Of a DNA stretch of 64,000 nucleotides, positions 35,000 through 42,598 are shown piece after piece. The notes below the pieces were generated by a model. It made no database searches. It saw only the letters and a program-made list of their open reading frames with translations, and had not been told where the DNA came from. Location: the NCBI RefSeq assembly GCF_001436225.1, contig NZ_AYYO01000055.1, positions 1-64,000 on the forward strand, read 5' to 3'. The stretch comes from Lacticaseibacillus sharpeae JCM 1186 = DSM 20505 (GTDB lineage: Bacteria; Bacillota; Bacilli; Lactobacillales; Lactobacillaceae). The stretch's first letter is position 1. Every line of letters begins with the position of its first letter. Both the position numbers and the translations under genes were made by a program.

Positions 35000-35063
35000 A
35001 TTGTACGGCATACAATAAATTTCTTGATTGTATGGCTTACTCAGCTACAATAGATTGTAATAC
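35000..35063. promoter_or_regulatory. 27-bp phased direct repeats between pdxR-like gene and kinase
   Basis: ATTGTACGGCATAC (35000-35013) and ATTGTATGGCTTAC (35027-35040) are 27 bases apart start to start. A third, weaker copy ATTGTAATAC begins exactly 27 bases later (35054). The first is also a dyad (ATTGTA-N5-TACAAT). MocR proteins are known to bind spaced direct repeats, so this is the probable operator. TACAAT at 35046-35051 may be the kinase -10. Confidence 0.7.
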
Positions 35064-35093
35064 ATATCACGTAAAGATTCGAGGTAGATAATT

Positions 35094-35906
35094 ATGGCAA
35101 ATGAATTTCCCCAAGCAATGGTAATCGGTGGCTCTGACAGTGATGGTTCCGCCGGGATTGAGGCGGATCTGCACAGCTTCTTCATGCGCGGCGTGTACGG
35201 CACCGTCGCCCTCACTGCGGCGGTCGCCGGCAACTCGTACGGCATCCACGACAGTGTGACCTTGCCCTTGCCGTTCATCGCTAAAGAATTCGAAGTGCTC
35301 GCCGATGATTTGAAGATTAAGGCGACCAAGACCGGGATGCTCGCCGACGCCGAACTGATTAACACCGTCGCGGACAACCTGGAGAAGTACGACTTCGGTA
35401 AGCTCGTGCTCGACCCCGTGATTGTGACTAAGCACGGCGCCCTGCTACTGGAAGCTGACGCGTTCAACACACTGAAACAGCGGTTGATTCCACTCGCGGA
35501 CGTGATGACGCCGAACTTTTACGAAGCTGAACACCTCGTTGACCGTAAGCTGAAGACGAAGGAAGACATCGCCGCAGCGGCCAAGGAACTGCAAGACCTC
35601 GGCGCCAAGAACATCATGATTAAGGGTCAGCGCAGTGCCGACTTCGCTACCGTCGATGATTACGTCCTGCTTGAAGATGGCAAGAGCTTCTGGTTGCCCG
35701 CACCATTCTTCGACACCGACCGCCGTAACGGGACCGGCGACACGGTTTCCGCCGTTATCGCCGCAGAACTAGCCAAGGGTGCCGACGTCGAAAGTGCCAT
35801 CCGCACCGCCCGCGCCTTCGTCAGTGAGGCCATCATGCACCCCATCGAGGTGGGCCACAAGTTTGGCCCAATCAACCACTGGGCTAACGAACCAGTCCGC
35901 CCATAA
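35094..35906 (+). CDS. Pyridoxal/hydroxymethylpyrimidine kinase (ThiD/PdxK family)
   Basis: Ribokinase-like kinase of 270 residues. It has the family start VIGGSDSDGSAGIEADLHSF, the segment ATKTGMLADAELI, VLDPVIVTKHG, and the ATP/anion-hole motif NGTGDTVSAVIAAEL with its catalytic Asp. The substrate is either pyridoxal/pyridoxine (vitamin B6 salvage) or HMP (thiamine). The divergent MocR gene and the repeats between them favour B6 salvage. It is a single gene with GAGG before the ATG and a strong terminator after. Enzymes of this subgroup in Gram-positives may use both substrates, so no symbol is given. Confidence 0.85.
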   Translation: MANEFPQAMVIGGSDSDGSAGIEADLHSFFMRGVYGTVALTAAVAGNSYGIHDSVTLPLPFIAKEFEVLADDLKIKATKTGMLADAELINTVADNLEKYDFGKLVLDPVIVTKHGALLLEADAFNTLKQRLIPLADVMTPNFYEAEHLVDRKLKTKEDIAAAAKELQDLGAKNIMIKGQRSADFATVDDYVLLEDGKSFWLPAPFFDTDRRNGTGDTVSAVIAAELAKGADVESAIRTARAFVSEAIMHPIEVGHKFGPINHWANEPVRP

Positions 35907-35923
35907 ACATTGCAGAATTAACA

Positions 35924-35957
35924 GCACGACCGCGCATTTGCGGGTCGTGTTTTTTTT
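35924..35957 (+). terminator. Terminator of kinase gene
   Basis: The stem CACGACC/GGTCGTG with an inner CCGC/GCGG is followed by eight T. It lies 18 bases after the stop. Confidence 0.92.
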
Positions 35958-36088
35958 GCATACACCATGCACTTTTTAGCGTATGCTGAGGGGGCAAACT
36001 GGCCGGTGCATATGTGTTATTCACACATCACATTTCACACATAACACAATTACAAAGGTCCGCCCCCAAAAAATATTTCACGGGCCAC

Positions 36089-36117
36089 GAAACCTTTTGC
36101 CTTCTTCGCCGGTCTAA
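36089..36117 (+). promoter_or_regulatory. Probable ECF-type (self-regulated) promoter
   Basis: GAAACC (36089-36094), a 17-base spacer, then GTCTAA (36112-36117), close to the GAAAC...CGTC(T) pattern of ECF sigma promoters. It lies 38 bases before the ECF sigma ATG, suggesting autoregulation. Further upstream is the dyad TGTGTTAT/ATAACACA (36013-36020/36041-36048). Confidence 0.7.
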
Positions 36118-36155
36118 CTAGTGTACTTGCAAGTACGAGAACACGAGGTGACAAC

Positions 36156-36674
36156 ATGACATCCGCGCACGAAGAACGGCTCGTCGCTAAGGCCAAGGCT
36201 GGCAACGAACGGGCCCTCACCAAGCTCCTCAAGTATCATTATCAGCAGTTATACGCAACCGCATTTCAGTACACGCACAATAAGCAGGATGCACTTGATG
36301 TGATTCAAGAGGCCGCCTGCCGTGCTGTCCAGCGGCTGGACTTATTGCAGGAAGAAAAATACTTTGGCACCTGGATCACCCGCATCGTCATCAACGAAGC
36401 CATCCGTTTCCTGCAGACGCAGCAAAAACAGCGGGGCACGCAGCTTGACGAGCAATTCCCTGATGCGAACGGTGACCCCACGAACACGCTGGATCACTTC
36501 GAACTGCACCAGGCGTTAGGCGAACTCGATGAAAAATATTCAGAAGTGTTAATTTTGCACTATCTACAGGGCTGGTCCGTCCACGAAATTGCGACCAGCT
36601 TCGACGTCAGCGATAACACCATTAAGACCAGGCTGGCTCGTGGCCGGAGTGCGTTGCGCACAGAACTTGAATGA
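36156..36674 (+). CDS. ECF sigma factor
   Basis: RNA polymerase sigma factor of 172 residues. Region 2 (LLKYHYQQLYATAFQYTHNKQDALDVIQEAACRAVQRLDLLQEEKYFGTWITRIVIN) and region 4 (ALGELDEKYSEVLILHYLQGWSVHEIATSFDVSDNTIKTRLARGRSALR) are joined by a short linker and region 3 is absent, as in ECF factors of the SigV/SigW kind. GAGGTG precedes the ATG. Downstream by 66 bases is a single-pass membrane protein that would be its anti-sigma partner, so the pair probably reads a cell-surface signal. The upstream ECF-like promoter supports self-activation. Target genes are unknown; other ECF-like promoters were not searched exhaustively. Confidence 0.9.
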   Translation: MTSAHEERLVAKAKAGNERALTKLLKYHYQQLYATAFQYTHNKQDALDVIQEAACRAVQRLDLLQEEKYFGTWITRIVINEAIRFLQTQQKQRGTQLDEQFPDANGDPTNTLDHFELHQALGELDEKYSEVLILHYLQGWSVHEIATSFDVSDNTIKTRLARGRSALRTELE

Positions 36675-36740
36675 TGATTAATATGTAACATTTCACATAC
36701 GGACGAATAACACTATTGCCTATTTCTAAGGAGGCACAAC

Positions 36741-37649
36741 ATGACACGTAACCACAATATCCCCAAGCGCGCCATTTACCAAGCCATTGACCGTGGGGTC
36801 CGCAAAGCACAACCTAAGCGTAAGTTCTGGCACAGCCGCGCGTTCGCCGTTGCACTCGGCATATTCTTGGTTATCAGTGGTGCAACCGCAGTTGGGGCGG
36901 CAACCGGACACCTAAACCTAGGCGGTGAGGCACTGCCCCACGTTCTCGACGCTTACCGCAATGACCCAATTAAACCGAACGCTGAGCACAACCGGCAGGC
37001 ACAAGCATTTACCATGCACCCAGGAAAAACCTACGTTGCCCAGCACACGGCCACGAAGAACCAGGTGGCGATTACTCCTGGGTTCTACGATATTACCAAC
37101 ACTTCGACCAAATCAACCAACGTTATGGGTAGCCTCATCCCGGCCGGCGCCACATACACCGGCATGTACGTCCGCGCCCAAAACGCGCTTTATGACCTGC
37201 CTCAAGGGACTGTGGCACGCTTCACGCCGGCCAAGTTCAAGCACTTGACGCGAACTAACGGCAAGTACCGCATCGCCAGTCCGTTTGGATCCTACAACGT
37301 TGGCACTCAGATTCCCGCCGGCTACTACAAGGTGCACGTTAACACCAAGCTGTCCAAGTATCACATCGTTGTCAGCCACAACGTTGACGTGGTGATTGGC
37401 GACACCCGCAGTATCGGGATTACCTTCGACATGGGCAGCGCAAAGCAGTATGCAGGCGACAAAGTGATTCAGCTTGCCGACAACAACCCGCTCACCATTG
37501 CGGACATCGGTGCCGCATACGACATGACCGGCAAGGCCAACCAAGGTCTAGATGCCGTACCCGCCGGCAGTATCGTGCTGGAAATGACGAAAATCTCCAA
37601 GGTTGAGGCCGAGCACCTGGGTTTCGACACAGAAAACGCAGCATGGTAA
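36741..37649 (+). CDS. Single-pass membrane protein, probable anti-sigma factor
   Basis: Protein of 302 residues with a basic cytoplasmic N-terminus of about 35 residues, one membrane helix (AVALGIFLVISGATAVGAATG) and an outer domain of about 240 residues. The outer part seems to contain repeats (PGFYDITN..., PAGYYKVHVN and IPAG turns) and has no enzyme motif known to me. Position directly after an ECF sigma gene and topology indicate an anti-sigma factor, although the cytoplasmic segment is short and no zinc-binding (ZAS) motif is seen. RsiV-like lysozyme-binding homology was not evident. AAGGAGG precedes the ATG. A terminator follows. Confidence 0.65.
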   Translation: MTRNHNIPKRAIYQAIDRGVRKAQPKRKFWHSRAFAVALGIFLVISGATAVGAATGHLNLGGEALPHVLDAYRNDPIKPNAEHNRQAQAFTMHPGKTYVAQHTATKNQVAITPGFYDITNTSTKSTNVMGSLIPAGATYTGMYVRAQNALYDLPQGTVARFTPAKFKHLTRTNGKYRIASPFGSYNVGTQIPAGYYKVHVNTKLSKYHIVVSHNVDVVIGDTRSIGITFDMGSAKQYAGDKVIQLADNNPLTIADIGAAYDMTGKANQGLDAVPAGSIVLEMTKISKVEAEHLGFDTENAAW

Positions 37650-37652
37650 GTC

Positions 37653-37694
37653 AAAACGACCATTCACCGCTAGTTACAGGTGAATGGCCGTTTT
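37653..37694. terminator. Bidirectional terminator
   Basis: AAAACGACCATTCACC / GGTGAATGGCCGTTTT, one mismatch, with a 10-base loop. It lies between the convergent anti-sigma and VTT genes. Confidence 0.9.
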
Positions 37695-37702
37695 AATGTA
37701 CA

Positions 37703-38377
37703 CTAATTCGTCTTTTCCCGCTTCCGGTCCCGGCGAATCAAGCTGATTACCCCCGCGGATGCCGCAATCAACACCGCCACGAAGACCAGTCGCTTCACGT
37801 TCAGGTGCAGCACCGCGTCCCCACCGAACGCGTAGAAGAACGCGGTGGGAATGCTGCCCGCGAAGATGAGGCCGAGCAGCGTTTGCCGGTTAATCTTCAG
37901 GTCGGCCGCCGCGATGTGCACAAGGGTGTTGGGCACGAACGGCACCGAATACCCGAGCGCAATCCCGAGCTTCGGGTGGCGCATTTTGAGCAAATCATCC
38001 AGAATTCGGGACGGCTTTTGCTGCTTTCTGAGTTCCGCAATACGGCTGACCAGAAGTGCCCCGAGCGCGTTGCCGATGGTTAAGCCAACCACGTTGACGA
38101 CGAACCCGAGCGGTGCACCCAGGCAAATCCCACTGACGATGGCAATCACCGAATTCGGGGCCCCCGGAATCAGGCTAACCGCGGCCAGCAAGAGCGCAAT
38201 CGGTACCGCGGCGAGCGGGCCCCGGCCGCGGAATTCACGGATGAACGTTGCCCGGTCGAACGTTGGCTGTTTCAGCAGCCGCAGCGCCGGGAAATAGTGC
38301 CACAACAGCACCCCAAGCAGGAGTACCCCCACCGTGGCACTGATAATAATAATTTTATGCTTCCGTGACAGGTGCAT
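37703..38377 (-). CDS. TVP38/TMEM64 (VTT) family membrane protein
   Basis: Integral membrane protein of 224 residues with about five to six helices. The VTT domain core is visible: SLIPGAPNSVIAIVSGICLGAPLGFVVNVVGLTIGNALGALLVSRI, then GYSVPFVPNTLVHIAAADLKI. VTT/DedA-like proteins are linked to lipid scrambling or membrane homeostasis, and the exact role here is unknown. The ATG at 38375-38377 follows GGGAGGCGAGAGG; the longer frame to 38422 would start inside a repeat-like GGAGG-rich stretch and is not used. The C-terminus is basic (RRDRKREKTN). It is a single gene, possibly co-transcribed with the ABC genes upstream on the same strand, 52 bases away. Confidence 0.85.
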   Translation of the reverse strand: MHLSRKHKIIIISATVGVLLLGVLLWHYFPALRLLKQPTFDRATFIREFRGRGPLAAVPIALLLAAVSLIPGAPNSVIAIVSGICLGAPLGFVVNVVGLTIGNALGALLVSRIAELRKQQKPSRILDDLLKMRHPKLGIALGYSVPFVPNTLVHIAAADLKINRQTLLGLIFAGSIPTAFFYAFGGDAVLHLNVKRLVFVAVLIAASAGVISLIRRDRKREKTN

Positions 38378-38429
38378 CCTCTCGCCTCCCTGACCGCCTT
38401 CCGTCAGGGTAAATTCTACCATGCTCAGC

Positions 38430-39209
38430 CTAGCGCCGCACGTAAACTCGCTGGTACGTCACGTAAGACAGCACCGCAAACAACACGCTGCCCGCGACGA
38501 GCCACACCATGGCCTGCTGCACGACGCTGGCGTGCACCACCGCCCCACTATCGAGCAGTTTGCGCGCTGCATTCACGATGGGCGTCATCGGCTGGTGCTC
38601 AGCAAACCACTGCACGGGCCGCGCCATCCCCGTCGTCGGCATGAGCGCTGAGCTTACGAACAGCAGAATCAGCAGAATGTAGGAGAACCCACCCGCACTC
38701 GCGTAGTTTTGTGCCTTGAGCGAAAACGGAATGGCCAGAAGCGTGATGGCCAGGGCAAAGAGCACGGACAGGCCGATGAATCCCAGTCCCGCGGCCAAGT
38801 CGGTATGCGGGCGAAACCCCATTAACAGACCCACCAGGAACACCATCAATTCTGCCAGCAGCATGAAGAACACGGACGCCAGCACGTGTGACCCCAGAAT
38901 CACCCACCGCTGAATCGGCAGGGAGTGCAGGCGGTTCAAGAACCCGCTGGTCTGGTCGTTGTTAATCCGCATCGCCGTGTACGCGGAGCCCATCGCCCCC
39001 GTTAACAGGAGGAAACCTGGTAGTGCGTACCGCAGATAGCTCTGTGCGCTGGCCCCGGAAGCAGTGACGATGTTGCCCCCAAGGACGTACACGAAGAACA
39101 GCAACATGAACACCGGCATCGCCACCACCGTTACGAGCGTGTCCGCGTTCGTCAGGTTCTGCTTGGTGATCCGTTTGGTTAATAAAAATAATTGTTTAAT
39201 CGCGTGCAT
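38430..39209 (-). CDS. ABC-2 type permease (drug exporter)
   Basis: Membrane subunit of 259 residues with six predicted helices. It has the ABC-2 layout: an N-terminal cytoplasmic part LTKRITKQNLTNADTL, a first helix, then GAMGSAYTAMRINNDQTSGFLNRLHSLPIQRWVILGSHVL, the family's coupling region, and the late MPTTGMARPVQWFAEHQPMTPIVNAARKL typical of DrrB-like permeases. With the ATP-binding subunit 16 bases upstream it forms an exporter, probably for drugs or lipids. The substrate is not deducible. It likely functions as a dimer with two ATPase subunits. Confidence 0.88.
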   Translation of the reverse strand: MHAIKQLFLLTKRITKQNLTNADTLVTVVAMPVFMLLFFVYVLGGNIVTASGASAQSYLRYALPGFLLLTGAMGSAYTAMRINNDQTSGFLNRLHSLPIQRWVILGSHVLASVFFMLLAELMVFLVGLLMGFRPHTDLAAGLGFIGLSVLFALAITLLAIPFSLKAQNYASAGGFSYILLILLFVSSALMPTTGMARPVQWFAEHQPMTPIVNAARKLLDSGAVVHASVVQQAMVWLVAGSVLFAVLSYVTYQRVYVRR

Positions 39210-39225
39210 GATTTTTCCCCCCTGC

Positions 39226-40116
39226 TTACTGGTTAATGTTCATGAAGACCGTCTCGAGGTTGGCCTCATCCTGCGTGTAGCTCTGCACCGTCACTCCAGC
39301 TGCCAGTAACGCCTGCAACACTGCCGGTGCCCCTTCAGCAGTCAAGGCCACGGGCGTATCAACGGTGGCCGGCACGTGATGGGCAGCAAAAATTGGTGCC
39401 GCCTGGTCCCAATCCGCCGCGGCGACACGCACCTGATACCCCGGCTGGGCAACGCGTTTAATCTCGCCGGGTGTCCCCTGGCGCACAATCTGACCGTCCT
39501 TAATGAACGCGATGTGGTCGGACAGCTGGTCGGCCTCATCGAGATACTGCGTGGTTAGGAACACCGTCTTGCCCGCATCGCGCAGTTCGCGAATGATTTG
39601 CCACAACGCCAGACGGTTCTTGGGGTCCACCCCGGTTGTGGGTTCGTCGAGGAAAATCACGGCGGGATCACCAATTAGGGACATCGCAAGGTCCAGCCGG
39701 CGCCGCATCCCGCCGGAATATGTGCTCACCTTGCGCTGAATGAAATCGCCCAGGCTGAGCCGCTCGATTAAGGTATCCAGTTGCTGCTGATAGTTGCGGC
39801 CACCACGCAGCTGGGCAATCAGCTTGAGGTTCGCGTAGCCAGAGAACTCGGCGTCCAGCGTCGTGGCCTGCGCGTTCAAGCTGATTTTTTGCCGAATTGC
39901 GTTGCCATTTTGCTCGACGTCCTGGCCCAGAACGGTCACCGTGCCCGCGTCTGCACGCGACAGGGTGGTCAAAATATTAATGAGCGTGCTCTTCCCTGCC
40001 CCGTTTTCGCCGAGCAAGGTGAAGACCTCGCCTTGGCGCACGGTCAGGCACACGGCCCGGAGCACGTGCACCTGCCCGAAGCTCTTGGTCACATTGTTAA
40101 CTTCAATTGCGTTCAT
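39226..40116 (-). CDS. ABC exporter ATP-binding subunit (DrrA-like)
   Basis: ATPase of 296 residues. Walker A GENGAGKST, the Q-loop region, signature YSGGMRRRLDLAMSL, Walker B VIFLDEPTTGVDP and the switch TQYLDEADQLSDH are all present, followed by a DrrA-type C-terminal extension. GVDPKNR after the Walker B is typical of drug exporters. The start at 40114-40116 gives the family N-terminus (MNAIEVNNVTKSFG); an upstream ATG at 40132-40134 has no binding site, though the site chosen (AAAGTAGG) is also weak. It is first in the operon with the permease. A TTGACA promoter and a palindrome lie upstream; no regulator gene is adjacent. Confidence 0.9.
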   Translation of the reverse strand: MNAIEVNNVTKSFGQVHVLRAVCLTVRQGEVFTLLGENGAGKSTLINILTTLSRADAGTVTVLGQDVEQNGNAIRQKISLNAQATTLDAEFSGYANLKLIAQLRGGRNYQQQLDTLIERLSLGDFIQRKVSTYSGGMRRRLDLAMSLIGDPAVIFLDEPTTGVDPKNRLALWQIIRELRDAGKTVFLTTQYLDEADQLSDHIAFIKDGQIVRQGTPGEIKRVAQPGYQVRVAAADWDQAAPIFAAHHVPATVDTPVALTAEGAPAVLQALLAAGVTVQSYTQDEANLETVFMNINQ

Positions 40117-40151
40117 CTTTATGCCTACTTTCATCGATTAAGTTGTATTAC

Positions 40152-40166
40152 TAGGTAGCTAACCTA
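40152..40166. promoter_or_regulatory. Palindrome in leader of drug ABC operon
   Basis: TAGGT-N5-ACCTA (TAGGTAGCTAACCTA) lies between the likely promoter (TTGACA at 40250-40255 with TAATAT 18 bases on) and the ATPase gene. It may be an operator. CTAGGTAC and GTACCA echoes occur at 40212-40218 and 40239-40244. Confidence 0.4.
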
Positions 40167-40278
40167 CTTGCACGCAAAATCTGCGTCCTAGCTCTCTGCT
40201 ACTTTCTTTTGCTAGGTACCGGTATATATTAAAACAAGGTACCACTAACTGTCAACAACCGGATGTAAAATTTCGCGC

Positions 40279-40310
40279 AAAAAAACGGGCCGCCCAACCG
40301 CCAGCCCGTT
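40279..40310 (-). terminator. Terminator of ASCH operon
   Basis: AACGGGC/GCCCGTT with a 13-base loop, followed on the minus strand by TTTTTTT. It starts 8 bases after the stop of the last gene. Confidence 0.88.
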
Positions 40311-40317
40311 ACTGCGT

Positions 40318-40866
40318 TTATAGTTTTGCCTGAAACTGCTGCAAGAACTTCTGCATCCCCGCAAACTGCGGATCAGCCAGCGCGCGCGCAACCAGCTGCT
40401 TGGCCTTCTGTGCGTCTTCCGTGTCGGGCAGCGGCGCCAGGTTCTCCGCCACGCTGTCGAGCCACATGCCGCCCATGCCCGGCTGAATCACATTGTGTGT
40501 GCGATCCGCAAACCACGGGAACAGCTGAATAATCTCAAGGATCTGGCCAATCCCCTCAGCGTACTCACCGCCAGCCGCCACGCGCATGTCTTGAGAAACC
40601 AGCTCACTGAAATCATCCAGCATGTCGTACGCATCGGCGCTACCGAGGTGTTTGTCGGCCAGCTGCTGCCGCACGTCCGCAATTAGTTCGTCCTGGTGCG
40701 CGTGGGCCTCCGCACCCAGTTGCGCAATGCTCGTCAGTCCCAGAACGCGGCCGACTGCATCCGGAGCCAAGTCATCAATGGCGATGATGGCCCGCAGCAA
40801 GTCCGTGCGACTCATCTCGTTCAGCCGCGCCTGCAGCTGCTCGGCGCGGTAGTTACTCTCGTCCAT
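40318..40866 (-). CDS. Hypothetical helical protein, last gene of ASCH operon
   Basis: Not recognised. The 182-residue acidic protein has no signal peptide or membrane helix. It is mostly helical, with a Gly/Trp-containing central segment LFPWFADRTHNVIQPGMGGMWLDSVAEN that looks conserved in style. It starts 3 bases after the ASCH-domain gene, whose last codons form its ribosome binding site (GGAGG), so translation is coupled. A terminator follows directly. The operon context suggests a shared role with the ASCH protein and a small membrane protein, but no function can be named. Confidence 0.75.
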   Translation of the reverse strand: MDESNYRAEQLQARLNEMSRTDLLRAIIAIDDLAPDAVGRVLGLTSIAQLGAEAHAHQDELIADVRQQLADKHLGSADAYDMLDDFSELVSQDMRVAAGGEYAEGIGQILEIIQLFPWFADRTHNVIQPGMGGMWLDSVAENLAPLPDTEDAQKAKQLVARALADPQFAGMQKFLQQFQAKL

Positions 40867-40869
40867 ACT

Positions 40870-41208
40870 TTAGCCTCCAATATGAATCGCCAGCACTCCG
40901 AATTCATGTTCCTGGGCCGGCGTGTAAATCGTGTACGTGTCCGCCACCATCTTGGCAACTGAATCTTCCGGCGCACTACCTACTTGGCGGCCACCGTAGC
41001 GGGTGTAAAGTTCGGTGAAGGTGGCAAATTTTTCCAACCCCCGCACCCGCTTGACTTGCATCTTTTCCGTTGTCGTATCCACAAACTCAATGGTGTCGCC
41101 GACCTGCAATTGCCGCCGCTTGGCATCATTCAGCCGAATCTCCACCGTCTTAGTGCCCGCCGCTACCAGCAAGAACTGGTCGTGGGCCAAACCCATCTGC
41201 ATCTTCAT
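40870..41208 (-). CDS. ASCH-domain protein
   Basis: Protein of 112 residues covering one ASCH domain, a fold related to PUA that binds RNA or modified nucleotides. The core MGLAHDQFLLVAAGTKTVEIRLNDAKRRQLQVGDTIEFVD has the family's GTKTVEIRLND lysine/glutamate/arginine set, seen in proposed amidohydrolase or RNA-binding ASCH proteins of the YqfB type. The start is fixed by a 4-base ATGA overlap with the upstream gene at 41205-41208. GGAGG lies 10 bases before. The biological substrate is unknown. Confidence 0.85.
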   Translation of the reverse strand: MKMQMGLAHDQFLLVAAGTKTVEIRLNDAKRRQLQVGDTIEFVDTTTEKMQVKRVRGLEKFATFTELYTRYGGRQVGSAPEDSVAKMVADTYTIYTPAQEHEFGVLAIHIGG

Positions 41209-41492
41209 CGCGTCCATACCTCCGCAATCACTAAACCGAGCACCAACATCAAGCACGCATAGAACATCATTATCTTGTCGTGCGCCTGTTCATCTTCCTT
41301 ATGCCGGTGCTCCAGCCACGCACCGCGCACGCCATACACAACGGTCATGACCACCGTGATGAAGGTCATCGAGTCGAGGATGTTCAGCCCGGCAATGCGC
41401 ACGTCGCTCAGCACGATGCCGCTTGCCGCGATGATGGGCACGAAAAGCGCGGCAGAGAACAAGAACCCAAACGCCTCGAATTTATTCCGCAT
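41205..41492 (-). CDS. Small membrane protein, unknown
   Basis: Protein of 95 residues with three hydrophobic segments (FGFLFSAALFVPIIAASGIVL, MTFITVVMTVVYGV, MMFYACLMLVLGLVIAEVW) and a charged loop EHRHKEDEQAHDK between the last two. The family was not recognised. It is the first gene of a three-gene operon and its stop overlaps the ATG of the ASCH gene. The ATG 41490-41492 has GGGAG eight bases upstream; a longer frame starting at 41510 lacks a site. It could anchor or regulate the downstream proteins. Confidence 0.75.
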   Translation of the reverse strand: MRNKFEAFGFLFSAALFVPIIAASGIVLSDVRIAGLNILDSMTFITVVMTVVYGVRGAWLEHRHKEDEQAHDKIMMFYACLMLVLGLVIAEVWTR

Positions 41493-41579
41493 GCTGGTCA
41501 CTCCCGTCAATAGTTTTGCGCAAAATCGTTACTTCGAGTGTACAACATGCAGCACGGGAAACCCATGGCACGCGTTAAA

Positions 41580-41622
41580 AAAGAGCCCCGACATACGTAA
41601 TTTACGTAAATCGTGACTCTTG
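41580..41622 (-). terminator. Terminator of pepI-like gene
   Basis: An interrupted hairpin (AGAG, CGA and TACGTA paired with TACGTA, TCG and CTCT) followed on the minus strand by TTTTTT. It lies 10 bases after the stop. Confidence 0.75.
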
Positions 41623-41631
41623 ATTAATTTA

Positions 41632-42510
41632 TTAATCGTTCGCTTTCAACCAGCCATCCAGCACGGAAATAAACTCATCGTGCTGATCGAGCAAGGCCAG
41701 ATGGCGGCTGTTTGCAAACAAGTGCCACTTGGCGCCTGGAATGTGGTCGTATACGGACTTGGCGATGAGTGGCGTGCACAGGTCGTCGGTCCCGTTGGTA
41801 ACCAGAACGGGCACATCAATCTTGTGCAAATCGTCGGTCACTTCGAAGTCGCTAATCGTGCCGTTCTCGGTAAATTCGTTGGGTCCTTCAGCAATCAAGC
41901 TGGCGCGTTTGCCGTTAGTTGGCCGGCGCAATGGCTCTGGGGAATCTGCCGTTGGGTCGTCCCAGCAGTAGCGTTCCATGTAGCGGTCGTTGGCAGCCAG
42001 GTACTTGGGGCCGGAGAAGTCGCCGGTCCGTTCCGCTTCAGCAATCGCCGCGCGGTCTTCGTAGCTGAGGTAGGAAATCAGGCGGTGCTGTTCCTTAGTC
42101 CACAGCTTGATGGAGGCCGGCGAACCGTCAATCATAACGGACTTAATGCCCTTGTGTTCGTACTGGGTCAGATAAAACATTTCCAGCATCCCACCCCAGG
42201 ACTGACCCAGCATGTGAATCTCGTCCAGGTGCAGGTACTTGCGAAGCGCAATCAGTTCTTCCGCCCAGGTTTCCTTCACGTAGATGGACTCGTCTTCAGG
42301 CAGTGAGGACTTCCCGCAGCCCACCTGGTCGTACATGATGAGCTGGCGGCCAGTTTCAGCGTAATCATCCATCAATTCGAAGTAGTTATGCGAGGAACCA
42401 GGGCCACCGTGAATCAGCAGCAGCGGTGCCTTCCCCGGCGTCTTCTCGCCCACAATGCGGTAATACGTCTTGAACCCGCGAAATGGCATGTAGCCTTCTT
42501 CAATCTTCAT
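41632..42510 (-). CDS. pepI: Proline iminopeptidase (PepI/PIP) family
   Basis: Alpha/beta hydrolase of 292 residues that removes N-terminal proline from peptides. The oxyanion motif LLIHGGPGSSHNYF, nucleophile elbow LGQSWGGMLE, acid in VTNGTDDLC and histidine in FANSRHLALL are all there, and length and order match lactobacillary PepI. It supports peptide use in a proteolytic lactic acid bacterium. It is cytoplasmic with no signal. A single gene; the start ATG is preceded by AAAAAGGATGG. Related hydrolases with other substrates cannot be excluded. Confidence 0.88.
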   Translation of the reverse strand: MKIEEGYMPFRGFKTYYRIVGEKTPGKAPLLLIHGGPGSSHNYFELMDDYAETGRQLIMYDQVGCGKSSLPEDESIYVKETWAEELIALRKYLHLDEIHMLGQSWGGMLEMFYLTQYEHKGIKSVMIDGSPASIKLWTKEQHRLISYLSYEDRAAIAEAERTGDFSGPKYLAANDRYMERYCWDDPTADSPEPLRRPTNGKRASLIAEGPNEFTENGTISDFEVTDDLHKIDVPVLVTNGTDDLCTPLIAKSVYDHIPGAKWHLFANSRHLALLDQHDEFISVLDGWLKAND

Positions 42511-42598
42511 GTTGTAGCCATCCTTTTTGTGAAATATGTACGAGTCGATTGTACACCACAGAGCGGAGTGGAGCGTATAGAACTTGAGGATTCAAGTA

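Noticed and set aside
34938-35015. N-terminal extension of the MocR regulator
   Set aside because: It would run through the direct-repeat operator and has no ribosome binding site, while GGAGGA precedes the chosen ATG.
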